DNA of 64,000 nt, taken from NCBI RefSeq assembly GCF_016714285.1, contig NZ_JADJNN010000017.1, positions 1 through 64,000 of the forward strand, in the 5' to 3' direction. Both the position numbers and the translations under genes were made by a program. A model generated the notes under the pieces. It made no database searches and had not been told where the DNA came from. It saw nothing but the letters and a program-made list of their open reading frames with translations. The stretch is from Nannocystis sp. GTDB taxonomy: Bacteria; Myxococcota_A; Polyangia; Nannocystales; Nannocystaceae. How positions within the stretch are numbered: position 1 is the stretch's first letter; every line of letters starts with the position of its first letter. Of this stretch, positions 9,356-18,586 are shown one piece after another.

Positions 9356-11052
9356 CTGGGATCGCCATTGTTCAGTGTGCTGTGTACCTCGCGGTGTTGA
9401 TCGGCCTGAGCGTCCCGCTCGGCCGCTTCATGGCGCGCGTCCTGGAGGGCGAGCGCACGTGGCTGCACGCCCTTCTCGGGCCGCTGGAACGGCTGATGTA
9501 CCGCGCGGCGGGCGTCGATCCGCAGGCTGAGATGCGCTGGAGCGCCTACGCCGGGGCGCTGCTCGTGTTCAACGTCGCCGGCCTGCTCGTGGTGTACGCG
9601 CTGCAGCGGGCCCAGGAGGCGCTGCTGCTAAACCCCGATGGTCTCGCTGCGGTCGCCCCGGACCTCGCGCTCAACACGGCGATTAGCTTCGCCTCCAACA
9701 CCAACTGGCAGGCCTACAGCGGGGAGACGACGCTCAGCTACGCGGTCCAGATGCTCGGATTGACCGTGCAGAATTTCGTGTCGGCGGCGACCGGTATCGC
9801 CGTACTCGTGGCGCTGATCCGCGGCCTGACGCGGCGACAGAGCCCGGGCGTCGGCAATTTTTGGGCCGACCTAACGCGATCGACGCTGTACATCCTGCTG
9901 CCATTGTCGCTGGTGCTGGCCATGGTGCTGGTCGCGCTGGGTGTGGTCCAGACCTTCGACGGCGCCGCGACTGTCACCACCCTCGAGGGCGGCACCCAGA
10001 CGATCGCGCTCGGGCCGGCCGCCTCGCAGGTGGCGATCAAGCAGCTCGGCACCAATGGCGGCGGCTTCTTCGGGGTCAACTCGGCCCACCCCTTCGAGAA
10101 TCCGACGCCGATCAGCAACTTTATCGAGTGTCTGGCGATCCTGCTGATCCCGGCGGGGCTTTGCCATACCTTCGGGAAAATGGTCAAGGACGTTCGCCAG
10201 GGCTGGGCCTTGCTCGCGGCGATGACGGCTGTGTTTGTGGGCCTGCTGGCCGTGTGCGTGTGGGCCGAGCTGGCCGGCAACCCAGTCCTGACCGCCCTCG
10301 GCGTCGATGCCACGCCCGGCAACCTCGAGGGCAAGGAGCTGCGATTCGGCGCCGTGAGCTCGGCCTTGTGGGCCACGGCGACCACCGCGGCGTCGAACGG
10401 CTCGGTCAACGCGATGCACGACAGCTTCACGCCGCTGGGCGGCCTGGTGCCGATGTGGCTGATGCAGCTGGGCGAGGTCATCTTCGGCGGCGTCGGCTCT
10501 GGACTCTACGGAATGCTGGTCTTCGCGGTGATCGCCGTGTTCATCGCGGGCCTGATGGTCGGGCGCACCCCGGAGTATCTCGGCAAGAAGATCGAGGCAT
10601 TCGAGATGAAGATGGCCGCCCTGGTGGTCCTGCTGCCGCCGTTCGTCGTGCTGCTCGGCACCGCGATCGCCGTCCGCGCGGACGCTGGCGTCGCGGCGAT
10701 CGCCAATCCCGGCGCGCACGGCTTCAGCGAGGTGCTCTACGCATATTCCTCCGCCGGCAACAACAACGGCAGCGCATTCGGCGGGCTCGGTGTCAACACG
10801 CCATTTTACAATCTCACCCTCGGGCTGGCGATGCTGCTCGCTCGCTACGGCGTGATCGTCCCGGTGCTGGCGCTCGCCGGCTCGCTGGCGATGAAGAAGC
10901 AGATCCCGCCGGGGGCGGGCACCTTGCCGACCCACACGCCGCTGTTCATCGCGCTCCTGATCGGCACCGTGGTGCTGGTCGGCGCCCTCACCTTCGTCCC
11001 CGCCCTCGCGCTCGGCCCCGTCGCCGAGCACCTCCAGCTCATCCGTCCCTGA
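9352..11052 (+). CDS. kdpA: potassium-transporting ATPase channel subunit KdpA
   Basis: A 566-residue polytopic inner-membrane protein. KdpA is the channel-like subunit that selects potassium and passes it to KdpB. Visible landmarks are SFASNTNWQAYSGE, the selectivity-loop motif TNGGGFFGVNSAHPFENP, a third loop TTAASNGSVNAM, and NNNGSAFGG. The ATG at 9352 overlaps the kdpF TGA and has GAGAGG upstream, which sets the start. Length fits the family. Confidence 0.97.
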   Translation: MTGIAIVQCAVYLAVLIGLSVPLGRFMARVLEGERTWLHALLGPLERLMYRAAGVDPQAEMRWSAYAGALLVFNVAGLLVVYALQRAQEALLLNPDGLAAVAPDLALNTAISFASNTNWQAYSGETTLSYAVQMLGLTVQNFVSAATGIAVLVALIRGLTRRQSPGVGNFWADLTRSTLYILLPLSLVLAMVLVALGVVQTFDGAATVTTLEGGTQTIALGPAASQVAIKQLGTNGGGFFGVNSAHPFENPTPISNFIECLAILLIPAGLCHTFGKMVKDVRQGWALLAAMTAVFVGLLAVCVWAELAGNPVLTALGVDATPGNLEGKELRFGAVSSALWATATTAASNGSVNAMHDSFTPLGGLVPMWLMQLGEVIFGGVGSGLYGMLVFAVIAVFIAGLMVGRTPEYLGKKIEAFEMKMAALVVLLPPFVVLLGTAIAVRADAGVAAIANPGAHGFSEVLYAYSSAGNNNGSAFGGLGVNTPFYNLTLGLAMLLARYGVIVPVLALAGSLAMKKQIPPGAGTLPTHTPLFIALLIGTVVLVGALTFVPALALGPVAEHLQLIRP

Positions 11053-11067
11053 AAAGCGAGCGCTCCC

Positions 11068-13137
11068 ATGCGTACTCCCACTGTTCGTCCCTTGTTCGAC
11101 CGCGCGCTCGTCCGCGTCGCGCTGGTCGACGCGCTCAAGAAGCTCGACCCGCGGCGCATGCTGCGTAATCCCGTGATGTTCGTCGTCGAGGTCGGCGCGG
11201 CCTTCACCCTCGCGCTGGCCGTCCAGGCCGGGCTCGGCCGCGGCGAGGCGCCGGTGGGCTTCATCGTCGCGATCTCGACGTGGCTGTGGCTCACGCTGCT
11301 GTTCGCCAACTTCGCCGAGGCGATGGCCGAGGGTCGCGGCAAGGCCCAGGCCGACAGCTTGCGCAAGGCGAGGCAGGACGTGTTCGCGAACAAGCTCGCG
11401 GAGGCGCGGCGCGACGCGTCGACCCAGAAGGTGCCGGCGTCGTCGCTGCGCCGCGGCGACCTGGTGCTCGTCGAGGCGGGCCAGGCGATCCCCGGCGACG
11501 GCGAGGTGATCGAGGGTATCGCGTCGGTCGACGAGAGCGCGGTCACTGGCGAGAGCGCTCCGGTGATCCGCGAGAGCGGCGGAGACCGCAGCTCGGTCAC
11601 GGGCGGCACCCAGGTGCTCTCGGATTGGATTGTCGTGCGCATCAGCGCGAACCCGGGCGAGACCTTCCTCGATCGAATGATCGGGATGGTCGAGGGCGCC
11701 AAGCGCAAGAAGACGCCCAATGAGATCGCCCTCGACATTCTGCTGGCTGCCCTCTCGCTGGTGTTCTTGCTGGCGACGGCGACGCTGCTGCCGTTCTCGC
11801 AGTTCGTCTCCGAGGCGACCGGTCGCGGCGCCCCGGTGACGCTGACCGTGCTGGTGGCATTGCTGGTGTGCCTGATCCCGACGACGATCGGCGGCCTGTT
11901 GTCGGCGATCGGCATCGCCGGCATGGACCGAATGATCCAGGCCAATGTGATTGCCACCTCGGGTCGCGCCGTCGAGGCCGCGGGCGACGTCGACGTCCTC
12001 CTGCTCGACAAGACTGGCACGATCACGATCGGCAACCGTCAGGCGGCCGCCTTCATCCCGGCCCCGGGCGTCAGCGCCAAGCAGCTCGCCGAGGCCGCGC
12101 AGCTGGCCTCGCTCGTCGACGAGACGCCCGAGGGCCGCAGCATCGTCGTGCTCGCCAAGGAGCTGCACGACCTGCGCGCTCGGGAGGTCCGCGGCGGCAA
12201 CGCTCGCTTCATCCCGTTCTCCGCCCAGACCCGCATGAGCGGCGTCGACATCGACGGGCGAGAGATCCGCAAGGGCGCGACCGACACGATCGCTGCCTAC
12301 CTGCGCGAGCGTGGCGGCAGCTTGCCCGCCGAGGTCGACGCGGCCGCCCGCGAGGTCGGGCGCGGCGGCGGCACGCCGCTGGTGGTCTGCGAGGGCAAGC
12401 GCGCGCTCGGCGTGGTGCACCTCAAGGACATCGTCAAGGGCGGCATCCGCGAGCGCTTCGCCGAGTTTCGCGGGGTCGGCATCAAGACGATCATGATCAC
12501 CGGCGACAATCCGCTGACGGCGGCGGCGATCGCCGCCGAGGCCGGCGTCGACGACTTCCTCGCCGAGGCCACGCCGGAGGCCAAGCTGCGGCTGATCCGC
12601 GAGTATCAGGAGAAGGGCCACCTGGTCGCGATGACCGGCGACGGCACCAACGACGCGCCGGCGCTGGCCCAGGCCGATGTCGCCGTGGCGATGAACACGG
12701 GCACGCAGGCGGCCAAGGAGGCCGGCAACATGGTCGACCTCGACAGCGACCCGACCAAGCTGCTGGACATCGTCCAGATCGGCAAGCAGATGCTGATGAC
12801 CCGCGGGGCGCTGACCACCTTCAGCGTCGCCAACGACATCGCCAAGTACTTCGCCATCATCCCGGCCGCGTTCGCCGGCATCTACCCCGAGCTCGCGCAG
12901 CTCGACATCATGCACTTGCACTCGCCCGCCAGCGCGGTGCTGTCGGCGGTCATCTTCAACGCCCTGATCATCGCATTCCTGATCCCGCTGGCGCTGCGGG
13001 GCGTGGCCTACCGCGCCGCGCCGGCCTCGGTGACGCTGCGCCGCAACGTGCTGGTCTACGGCGTCGGCGGCCTGGTGGTGCCCTTCATCGGCATCAAGCT
13101 GATCGACCTGCTGCTGACCGTGACTCACCTGGCCTGA
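11068..13137 (+). CDS. kdpB: potassium-transporting P-type ATPase subunit KdpB
   Basis: A 689-residue P-type ATPase that energises potassium uptake by KdpA. It has the phosphorylation motif DKTGTIT (Asp near residue 314), the actuator motif TGES near residue 160, and the hinge GDGTNDAPALAQADVAVAM. Membrane helices flank the cytosolic domains. It starts 15 bp after kdpA, behind a GC-rich ribosome site, and is followed by kdpC 13 bp downstream. No abnormality was seen. Confidence 0.97.
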   Translation: MRTPTVRPLFDRALVRVALVDALKKLDPRRMLRNPVMFVVEVGAAFTLALAVQAGLGRGEAPVGFIVAISTWLWLTLLFANFAEAMAEGRGKAQADSLRKARQDVFANKLAEARRDASTQKVPASSLRRGDLVLVEAGQAIPGDGEVIEGIASVDESAVTGESAPVIRESGGDRSSVTGGTQVLSDWIVVRISANPGETFLDRMIGMVEGAKRKKTPNEIALDILLAALSLVFLLATATLLPFSQFVSEATGRGAPVTLTVLVALLVCLIPTTIGGLLSAIGIAGMDRMIQANVIATSGRAVEAAGDVDVLLLDKTGTITIGNRQAAAFIPAPGVSAKQLAEAAQLASLVDETPEGRSIVVLAKELHDLRAREVRGGNARFIPFSAQTRMSGVDIDGREIRKGATDTIAAYLRERGGSLPAEVDAAAREVGRGGGTPLVVCEGKRALGVVHLKDIVKGGIRERFAEFRGVGIKTIMITGDNPLTAAAIAAEAGVDDFLAEATPEAKLRLIREYQEKGHLVAMTGDGTNDAPALAQADVAVAMNTGTQAAKEAGNMVDLDSDPTKLLDIVQIGKQMLMTRGALTTFSVANDIAKYFAIIPAAFAGIYPELAQLDIMHLHSPASAVLSAVIFNALIIAFLIPLALRGVAYRAAPASVTLRRNVLVYGVGGLVVPFIGIKLIDLLLTVTHLA

Positions 13138-13150
13138 AAGGACATCCACC

Positions 13151-13726
13151 ATGCTCACGCACATTCGTCCGGCCCTCGTCCTGCTCGCCTGCTTCACCGT
13201 GTTGACGGGTGTGATATACCCGGTGCTCGTGACCGGGCTCGCTCGCTCAATCTTCCCGCACCAGGCCGGCGGCAGCCTGGTTGGTGGCGCGAATGGCGAG
13301 CTCGTCGGCTCGGAGCTGCTCGGCCAGACATTCGCCGAGGCCCGTTATTTCGCGGGCCGTCCGTCGGCCACGGGTCCCGCGCCTTACAATGGCGCCGCCT
13401 CCGGGGCCACCAACCAGGGCCCGCTCAATCCGGCCCTGCACACCGCCGTGACCGAGCGGATCGCCGCGCTGCGGGCGGCCAACCCGGAGATGAAGGGCGA
13501 GATTCCTGCCGATCTGGCGACCGCGTCGGGCTCGGGGCTCGACCCGCACATCAGCCCGGAGGCGGCCCGCTTCCAGGCCCCGCGGGTCGCCGCGGCGCGC
13601 GGCTGGACGACCGAGCGGGTGCTCGTGCGGGTCGAGATGCATGTCGAGCCGCGGACCTTCGGCATCCTCGGGGAGCCGCGGGTCAACGTGCTGCGACTGA
13701 ATCAGGACCTTGATGCGCAGCGCTGA
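13151..13726 (+). CDS. kdpC: potassium-transporting ATPase subunit KdpC
   Basis: 191 residues with one N-terminal membrane helix (PALVLLACFTVLTGVIYPVL) and a periplasmic domain. Family landmarks: FAEARYFAGRPSA, YNGAASGATNQGPLNP, and ASGSGLDPHISPEAA. KdpC joins KdpA and KdpB and raises ATP affinity of the pump. AGGACATCCACC precedes the ATG. The 3' end overlaps kdpD by 14 bp. Confidence 0.96.
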   Translation: MLTHIRPALVLLACFTVLTGVIYPVLVTGLARSIFPHQAGGSLVGGANGELVGSELLGQTFAEARYFAGRPSATGPAPYNGAASGATNQGPLNPALHTAVTERIAALRAANPEMKGEIPADLATASGSGLDPHISPEAARFQAPRVAAARGWTTERVLVRVEMHVEPRTFGILGEPRVNVLRLNQDLDAQR

Positions 13727-16406
13727 CGAGCTCGCCCGTCCGGACCCCGAGGCTCTGCTCGCGGTGGCGGCGCGCGCCGACGAGGGGCGCGGGCAGCTCA
13801 AGATCTTCTTTGGTGCGGCGCCTGGCGTGGGCAAGACCTTCGCCATGCTCGAGGCGGCCCGCCGGGCCCAGGCCGAGGGCCTCGACGTGGTCGTCGGGGT
13901 GGTCGAGACCCACGGTCGCGACGAGACGGGCGCGCTGCTCGCGGGCCTGCCGGCGCTGCCGCTGCGTCAGCTCTCGCACCGCGGCGTCGGATTGCAGGAG
14001 TTCGACCTCGACGCTGCGCTGAAGCGCCGTCCGGGGCTGCTGCTGATCGACGAACTGGCGCACACCAACGCTCCGGGCTCGCGCCACCCGAAGCGCTGGC
14101 AGGACGTGTTCGAGCTGCTCGCAGCCGGCATTAGCGTGCACACGACGCTCAACGTGCAGCACCTCGAGTCGCTCAATGACGTCGTCGCGCAGATCACCTG
14201 GATCCGCGTGCGTGAGACGATCCCCGACGCGGTCTTCGATCGAGCCGACGAGGTCGAGCTGGTCGACCTCCCGCCCGACGCCCTGCTCGAGCGCTTGCGC
14301 GAGGGTCGCGTGTATCTCCCCGAGCAGGCCCGGCAGGCCGCGCACGCCTTCTTTCGCAAGGGCAACCTCCTCGCATTGCGCGAGCTGGCGCTGCGGCGCA
14401 TGGCCCAGCGGGTCGACAGCGACGTGCAGGCCTATCGCCGCGAGCATGGCATCGCGACGATGTGGCCGGCGGGGGAGCGGCTGCTGGTCTGCGTCGGCCC
14501 GAGCCCCAGCGGAGCCAGGCTGGTCCGCGCGGCCGCCCGCATCGCCGCGAGTCTGCGCACCGAATGGATCGCCGTGAACGTCGAGACTCCGGCGCTTGCG
14601 CTCGCGGGCGCGGCCGAGCGCGACCAGCTCGCCGGCTCGCTGCGACTCGCCGAGTCGCTCGGGGCCGAGGTCCTCGTTCTCGTGGACGAGGCCGTGGCCG
14701 ACGCGTTGATCCGCCTCGCGCGTGAGCGCAACGTCACCCGCATCGTCGTCGGCAAGCCGGCACGCAGGCGCTGGCGCGATCAACTGCGCCGATCGCTGCT
14801 GCGTGAGCTCGTGCGCGGCAGCGACGGCATCGACATCCACGTCATCACCGGCGATCGAGAGGCCCCGGCGAAGCCGCCCGGGCGCCCGGGCTCCGAATAT
14901 TCTCCGGCAGCACATTATCTGTGGTGTATCGCCCTGGTCGCAGCGCTGACGGCGGTGGATTCGTTGCTGTTCCCATATGTCGATCGCTCGGACCTGATCA
15001 TGCAATATATCGTCGGCATCATGCTGGCCGCGGTCCGCTTCGGGCCTGGCCCGGCGACGATGACCGCCCTGCTCAGCGTCGCGGCCTTCGACTTCTTCTA
15101 TGTCCCGCCCTACTACACCTTCGCCGTCAGCGACGGGAAGTATGTGCTCACATTCGCGGTCATGCTCGCGGTCGGCCTGCTGATCTCGACCTTGACCGCG
15201 CGGATCCGGATGCAGGTCGAGGCGGCCCGGGTGCGGGAGCGTCGGACCGCCGCGCTCTACTCGCTCAGCCGCGAGCTCGCGCAGCTGCGGCACAAGGTCA
15301 GCATCGCCACCTGCGCCGCCCGCCACATCGGCGAGACGCTCGGGGCCCGCGTCGCTGTCCTCCTCGTCGACGAGCGCGGCCAGCTCGTGCCGGTCCAGGG
15401 CACCGATGCCGAGCTGGTCGCGGACCCCCGCGAACTCAGCGTCGCTCGCTGGGCCTTCGAGCACGGACCCGCCGGTCGCGACACTGATACGCTGCCTGGC
15501 GCAGCGGCGACCCACCTGCCCCTGGTCGCCGCCGGGCGCACGATCGGTGTCCTGTCGGTCGAGCCTGGCAAGCGCCCTCGCGACACCGCCGCCGCTCAGC
15601 TGCTCGAGACGCTCGGCAGCCAGACCGCGCTCGCCTTGCATCGCGTCCTGCTGGCTCAGGAGGCCCAGGCCGCCGAGCTGCGCGCACGGGCAGAGGAGCT
15701 GCGCAGCTCGCTGCTCAGCTCGGTGTCGCACGACCTACGCACGCCGCTGGCGACGATCACCGGGGCCGCCACGACGCTGCTCGAGGGCGGGCCGGAGCTG
15801 CCGCGGGAGGTGCATCGCGACCTCGCGGACGCGATCCGCGAGGAGGCGGAGCGCCTGGCGCGGCTGGTCGGGAACCTGCTCGACATGTCACGCCTCGAGT
15901 CGGGCGAGCTGGTGCTCGCGCGCGAGTGGACCCCGATCGACGAGCCGATCGGCGCGGCGCTCGGCCGTCTCGAGGGGCGCCTGGCCGGACGTGCCGTTGA
16001 CGTTCAGATCGAGCCCGGTCTCCCGCTGGTCGCGCTCGACGCAGTGCTGATGGAACAGATGCTCACGAACCTGCTCGAGAACGTCACGAAATATACGCCG
16101 CCGGGTACGCCGATCACGGTCCAGGCGGCGCGCGAGGGTGAGTCGATCGTGCTCGAGATCCTGGATCGCGGCCCGGGGATCGCGGACGACGCGTTGCCGC
16201 GGATCTTCGACAAGTTCGTGCGTGCTGGCGGTCCGCCGGGGACACAGGGTGTGGGTCTCGGCCTGGCGATCTGCCGGGCCGTCGCCGAGGCCCACGGCGG
16301 GAACATCACGGCCGGCAAGCGCCCCGGGGGCGGCGCAGTGTTTCGTGTGACCTTGCCGATCGGCGGCGTGGCCCCACCGATACCCGCGGAGGAGGAATCC
16401 GAATGA
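13713..16406 (+). CDS. kdpD: sensor histidine kinase KdpD
   Basis: 897 residues with the full KdpD layout. The N-terminal KdpD domain has Walker A FGAAPGVGKT, then a USP-like domain, a block of four membrane helices (near residues 400-500), a GAF-like region, the H-box SVSHDLRTPLA with phosphoacceptor His at residue 673, and the ATP-binding boxes NLLENVTKY, DRGPGI and GVGLGLAIC. It senses potassium and turgor and phosphorylates KdpE. ATG 13713 is preferred over the TTG three bases earlier. It overlaps kdpC by 14 bp and kdpE by 4 bp (ATGA), so the sensor is translated with the transporter. Confidence 0.96.
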   Translation: MRSADELARPDPEALLAVAARADEGRGQLKIFFGAAPGVGKTFAMLEAARRAQAEGLDVVVGVVETHGRDETGALLAGLPALPLRQLSHRGVGLQEFDLDAALKRRPGLLLIDELAHTNAPGSRHPKRWQDVFELLAAGISVHTTLNVQHLESLNDVVAQITWIRVRETIPDAVFDRADEVELVDLPPDALLERLREGRVYLPEQARQAAHAFFRKGNLLALRELALRRMAQRVDSDVQAYRREHGIATMWPAGERLLVCVGPSPSGARLVRAAARIAASLRTEWIAVNVETPALALAGAAERDQLAGSLRLAESLGAEVLVLVDEAVADALIRLARERNVTRIVVGKPARRRWRDQLRRSLLRELVRGSDGIDIHVITGDREAPAKPPGRPGSEYSPAAHYLWCIALVAALTAVDSLLFPYVDRSDLIMQYIVGIMLAAVRFGPGPATMTALLSVAAFDFFYVPPYYTFAVSDGKYVLTFAVMLAVGLLISTLTARIRMQVEAARVRERRTAALYSLSRELAQLRHKVSIATCAARHIGETLGARVAVLLVDERGQLVPVQGTDAELVADPRELSVARWAFEHGPAGRDTDTLPGAAATHLPLVAAGRTIGVLSVEPGKRPRDTAAAQLLETLGSQTALALHRVLLAQEAQAAELRARAEELRSSLLSSVSHDLRTPLATITGAATTLLEGGPELPREVHRDLADAIREEAERLARLVGNLLDMSRLESGELVLAREWTPIDEPIGAALGRLEGRLAGRAVDVQIEPGLPLVALDAVLMEQMLTNLLENVTKYTPPGTPITVQAAREGESIVLEILDRGPGIADDALPRIFDKFVRAGGPPGTQGVGLGLAICRAVAEAHGGNITAGKRPGGGAVFRVTLPIGGVAPPIPAEEESE

Positions 16407-17107
16407 CCGAACACAGTCCGCTGATCTTGCTGGTCGAGGATGAGCCGCAGCTGCGACGCTTTCTTCGTCCGATGCTGCGGGCCCAGAACTACCGCCTCGT
16501 CGAGGCGGAGACCGCCCGCGAAGGGGTGGCGCTCGCCCACTCGCACAATCCGGACGTCATCCTCCTCGATCTCGGTCTCCCCGACGGCGACGGCGTCGAG
16601 GTCACGCGCCAGATCCGTGTGTGGTCGCCGGTGCCGATCATCGTCATCTCCGCGCGCGGCAAGGAGCAGGACAAGGTCGGGGCCCTGGACGCGGGCGCCG
16701 ACGATTACCTCATCAAGCCCTTCGGCTCCGCGGAGCTGCTCGCGCGCCTGCGCGTCGCCCTGCGCCACGCGGCCCGCGGATCGCTCGCCACGCCGGATGC
16801 GATCCATACTTTCGGCGACGTGCGCGTCGACCTCGGGCGCCGCACCGTGCATCGCGGCGAGGTCGAGGTGCACCTGACCCCGCACGAATACAAGCTGCTC
16901 GTCACGCTGATTCACAACGTCGGCAAGGTGGTGACGCATCGTCAGCTCCTCCGCGAGGTGTGGGGCCCGGGCGCGCAGGAGAACCACTATCTCCGGGTGT
17001 ACATGGGCCAGCTGCGTCAGAAGCTCGAGGAGGACCCGGCCCGCCCGCGCTGGCTGGCGACCGACGCCGGGGTGGGTTACCGCCTGCGCGACGAGCCGGC
17101 CCGCTGA
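16403..17107 (+). CDS. kdpE: response regulator KdpE
   Basis: 234 residues: a receiver domain with the acidic pocket VEDE, phospho-acceptor Asp56 in LLDLGLP, and the conserved Lys in YLIKPF, followed by an OmpR/PhoB winged helix (HLTPHEYKLL, VVTHRQLLREVWG, YLRVYMGQLRQKLE). It activates kdp transcription when phosphorylated by KdpD. The TTGACG...CTTGA boxes at 9086-9130 and 18472-18559 are the likely operators. It is the last gene of the operon and ends inside a strong hairpin. Confidence 0.96.
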   Translation: MTEHSPLILLVEDEPQLRRFLRPMLRAQNYRLVEAETAREGVALAHSHNPDVILLDLGLPDGDGVEVTRQIRVWSPVPIIVISARGKEQDKVGALDAGADDYLIKPFGSAELLARLRVALRHAARGSLATPDAIHTFGDVRVDLGRRTVHRGEVEVHLTPHEYKLLVTLIHNVGKVVTHRQLLREVWGPGAQENHYLRVYMGQLRQKLEEDPARPRWLATDAGVGYRLRDEPAR

Positions 17108-17117
17108 GGCCGGCTCG
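17092..17117. terminator. bidirectional terminator hairpin between kdpE and porin
   Basis: CGAGCCGGCC and GGCCGGCTCG form a perfect 10-bp stem around CGCTGA, and the kdpE stop codon lies in the loop. It sits between two convergent genes, so it can end both transcripts. The T tract is weak. Confidence 0.7.
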
Positions 17118-17132
17118 CCGAGGCTTTGGCCG

Positions 17133-18455
17133 TCAGTTGCGCATCCGCGGCAATCGGCGCTCGAAGTAGCCGATGAAGTTGAAGATGATCGTGTGCTGAT
17201 CGTGCGCGAGGTTCGGGGCGTCGTCCGTGATCTGGTCGCCGCGATACCAGAAGCCCTTGCTGGCCGTCGAGCGGTCGTAGCGGTATTCGACGCGGAACAG
17301 CAGCCCTTCGAACAGGCGAAAGTCGTTGGTGTAGGTGGCGCCGTACATCCAATTATCGCGGTCCGGCGCGCCGTAGATCCGCCCGTTGCGGTCCCAGAAG
17401 AACTCGGGGCGGCCGGCCATGAACCACTTGAAGTTCTTGCGCTCCAGCACCTCGCCGCGCACCGACACCATCCCGTTGGCCCACTGCGCCACCGGGCTGT
17501 CGGTCTTGAAGGTCAGCTTCTCGCGGCCATAGTCGCCGACCGCGGCGATGCTCCACTTATCGGCGATGTAGACGATCTGGCTGTCGAGCAGCAGGCGCCA
17601 CGCATCGGGCTTGATGCTCACGTCCTCGGGGCCTGCGTACACGTTCTGCACGAGCGTGAGGCGCTTGGTCGGCATGACGACCAGGTTCAGGAGGCCGACG
17701 GGCGCCTTGTTGGCGTCGCCCATCAGACCGTACGAGTTGGCCAGCCACAGGCCGATGCCGGCCTTGTCACCGAGCGGCTGATACACGCGCGCCCCCATCA
17801 GATAAAACGGCACCGACGAGTAGCCCCAGGTGATCGATGAGTGCCAGTTGTCCTTGGCCCAGAAGCTGCCAAAGTGCGTCGGCGCCAGCATCAAGCCCGC
17901 CGCGAGCTCCGTGCCGCGCTTGAGCTTGACGCCGGCGTTGGCGCGGCCGATGTGCTTGAACACCTCGACACCGGCGTAGCGCCCAGCTGTCCCGCCCGCG
18001 ACCGGCTCCGAGGCGTACAGCGCGTCGGCGGCCGGGCCCGCCTGCAGCGCCAGCTCGAACATCCACGGCGACTTGATGGGATCCCGGCGGACATAGCCGA
18101 CGACGAGGTTCGGGCTAAATTCACCCGTCCTCGGCGTATTTGGGGTCCCGCGAAAGATGTGGTTGTCGGGGAGATTGCTGTTGACGACATACTGCGTATC
18201 GACGAATCCGCCGACCACCCACGGCGTGACCGCGTCCTCCTCGTCGGGCGTCAACGCGGCGGGTGCTGGGGCTGCCGCACCCGCCGCGGGGGCCGCCGGG
18301 GCCGCTGCAGCGGGCGAGGCTGGTGCGGGCACATCCTGGACGATGCGAGCGAACGGAGTGGCGAGCGCCGGTGCTGGCAGCGCGATGAGCGGAAGACCGA
18401 GGGCCCAACAGTAGCGCGACCATGAGCAGAATGTGCGGTGCATGACGGGCTGCAT
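17133..18455 (-). CDS. outer-membrane beta-barrel porin (OmpL/BBP2-like), kdp-associated
   Basis: 440 residues with a signal peptide (cleavage probably after PAPALA), an Ala/Pro linker to about residue 75, then an aromatic-rich barrel with alternating strands (GGFVDTQYVVNSN, LANSYGLMGDAN, LLFRVEYRYDRS). The pattern fits the OmpL-like beta-barrel porin-2 family. It is divergent from the second kdpD with a TTGACGAGATCTTGA box just upstream, so it is probably potassium-regulated and may let potassium cross the outer membrane (inference). The start could also be the Met five codons in (MHRTFCSW). Confidence 0.75.
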   Translation of the reverse strand: MQPVMHRTFCSWSRYCWALGLPLIALPAPALATPFARIVQDVPAPASPAAAAPAAPAAGAAAPAPAALTPDEEDAVTPWVVGGFVDTQYVVNSNLPDNHIFRGTPNTPRTGEFSPNLVVGYVRRDPIKSPWMFELALQAGPAADALYASEPVAGGTAGRYAGVEVFKHIGRANAGVKLKRGTELAAGLMLAPTHFGSFWAKDNWHSSITWGYSSVPFYLMGARVYQPLGDKAGIGLWLANSYGLMGDANKAPVGLLNLVVMPTKRLTLVQNVYAGPEDVSIKPDAWRLLLDSQIVYIADKWSIAAVGDYGREKLTFKTDSPVAQWANGMVSVRGEVLERKNFKWFMAGRPEFFWDRNGRIYGAPDRDNWMYGATYTNDFRLFEGLLFRVEYRYDRSTASKGFWYRGDQITDDAPNLAHDQHTIIFNFIGYFERRLPRMRN

Positions 18456-18471
18456 CCTGGCAGGACGGCCC

Positions 18472-18486
18472 TCAAGATCTCGTCAA
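18472..18486 (-). promoter_or_regulatory. candidate KdpE box facing the porin gene
   Basis: The minus strand reads TTGACGAGATCTTGA, matching TTGACGNNNYCTTGA found twice before kdp. It ends 17 bp before the annotated porin start, so the true porin start may lie further in, or the site may serve the divergent gene. Confidence 0.55.
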
Positions 18487-18544
18487 TTTGCGAGTAATGT
18501 GCATCCGCGAGCGGACGCTGATCTTTCGCGCTCATGGCCCGGTC

Positions 18545-18559
18545 TTGACGATTCCTTGA
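18545..18559 (+). promoter_or_regulatory. candidate KdpE box before the second kdpD
   Basis: TTGACGATTCCTTGA lies 28 bp before the ATG at 18587, a placement similar to the 38 bp between the proximal kdp box and its first start codon. Both TTGA half-sites are 11 bp apart. Confidence 0.65.
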
Positions 18560-18586
18560 TCTCATTTCTGGCAGGTTGTCAGGCCC

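Noticed and set aside
9871..13197. Long minus-strand open frame (1108 codons) opposite kdpA-kdpB
   Set aside because: It is the antisense of two certain genes, is Gln/Arg/His/Asp-rich, and has no domain; a GC-rich shadow.
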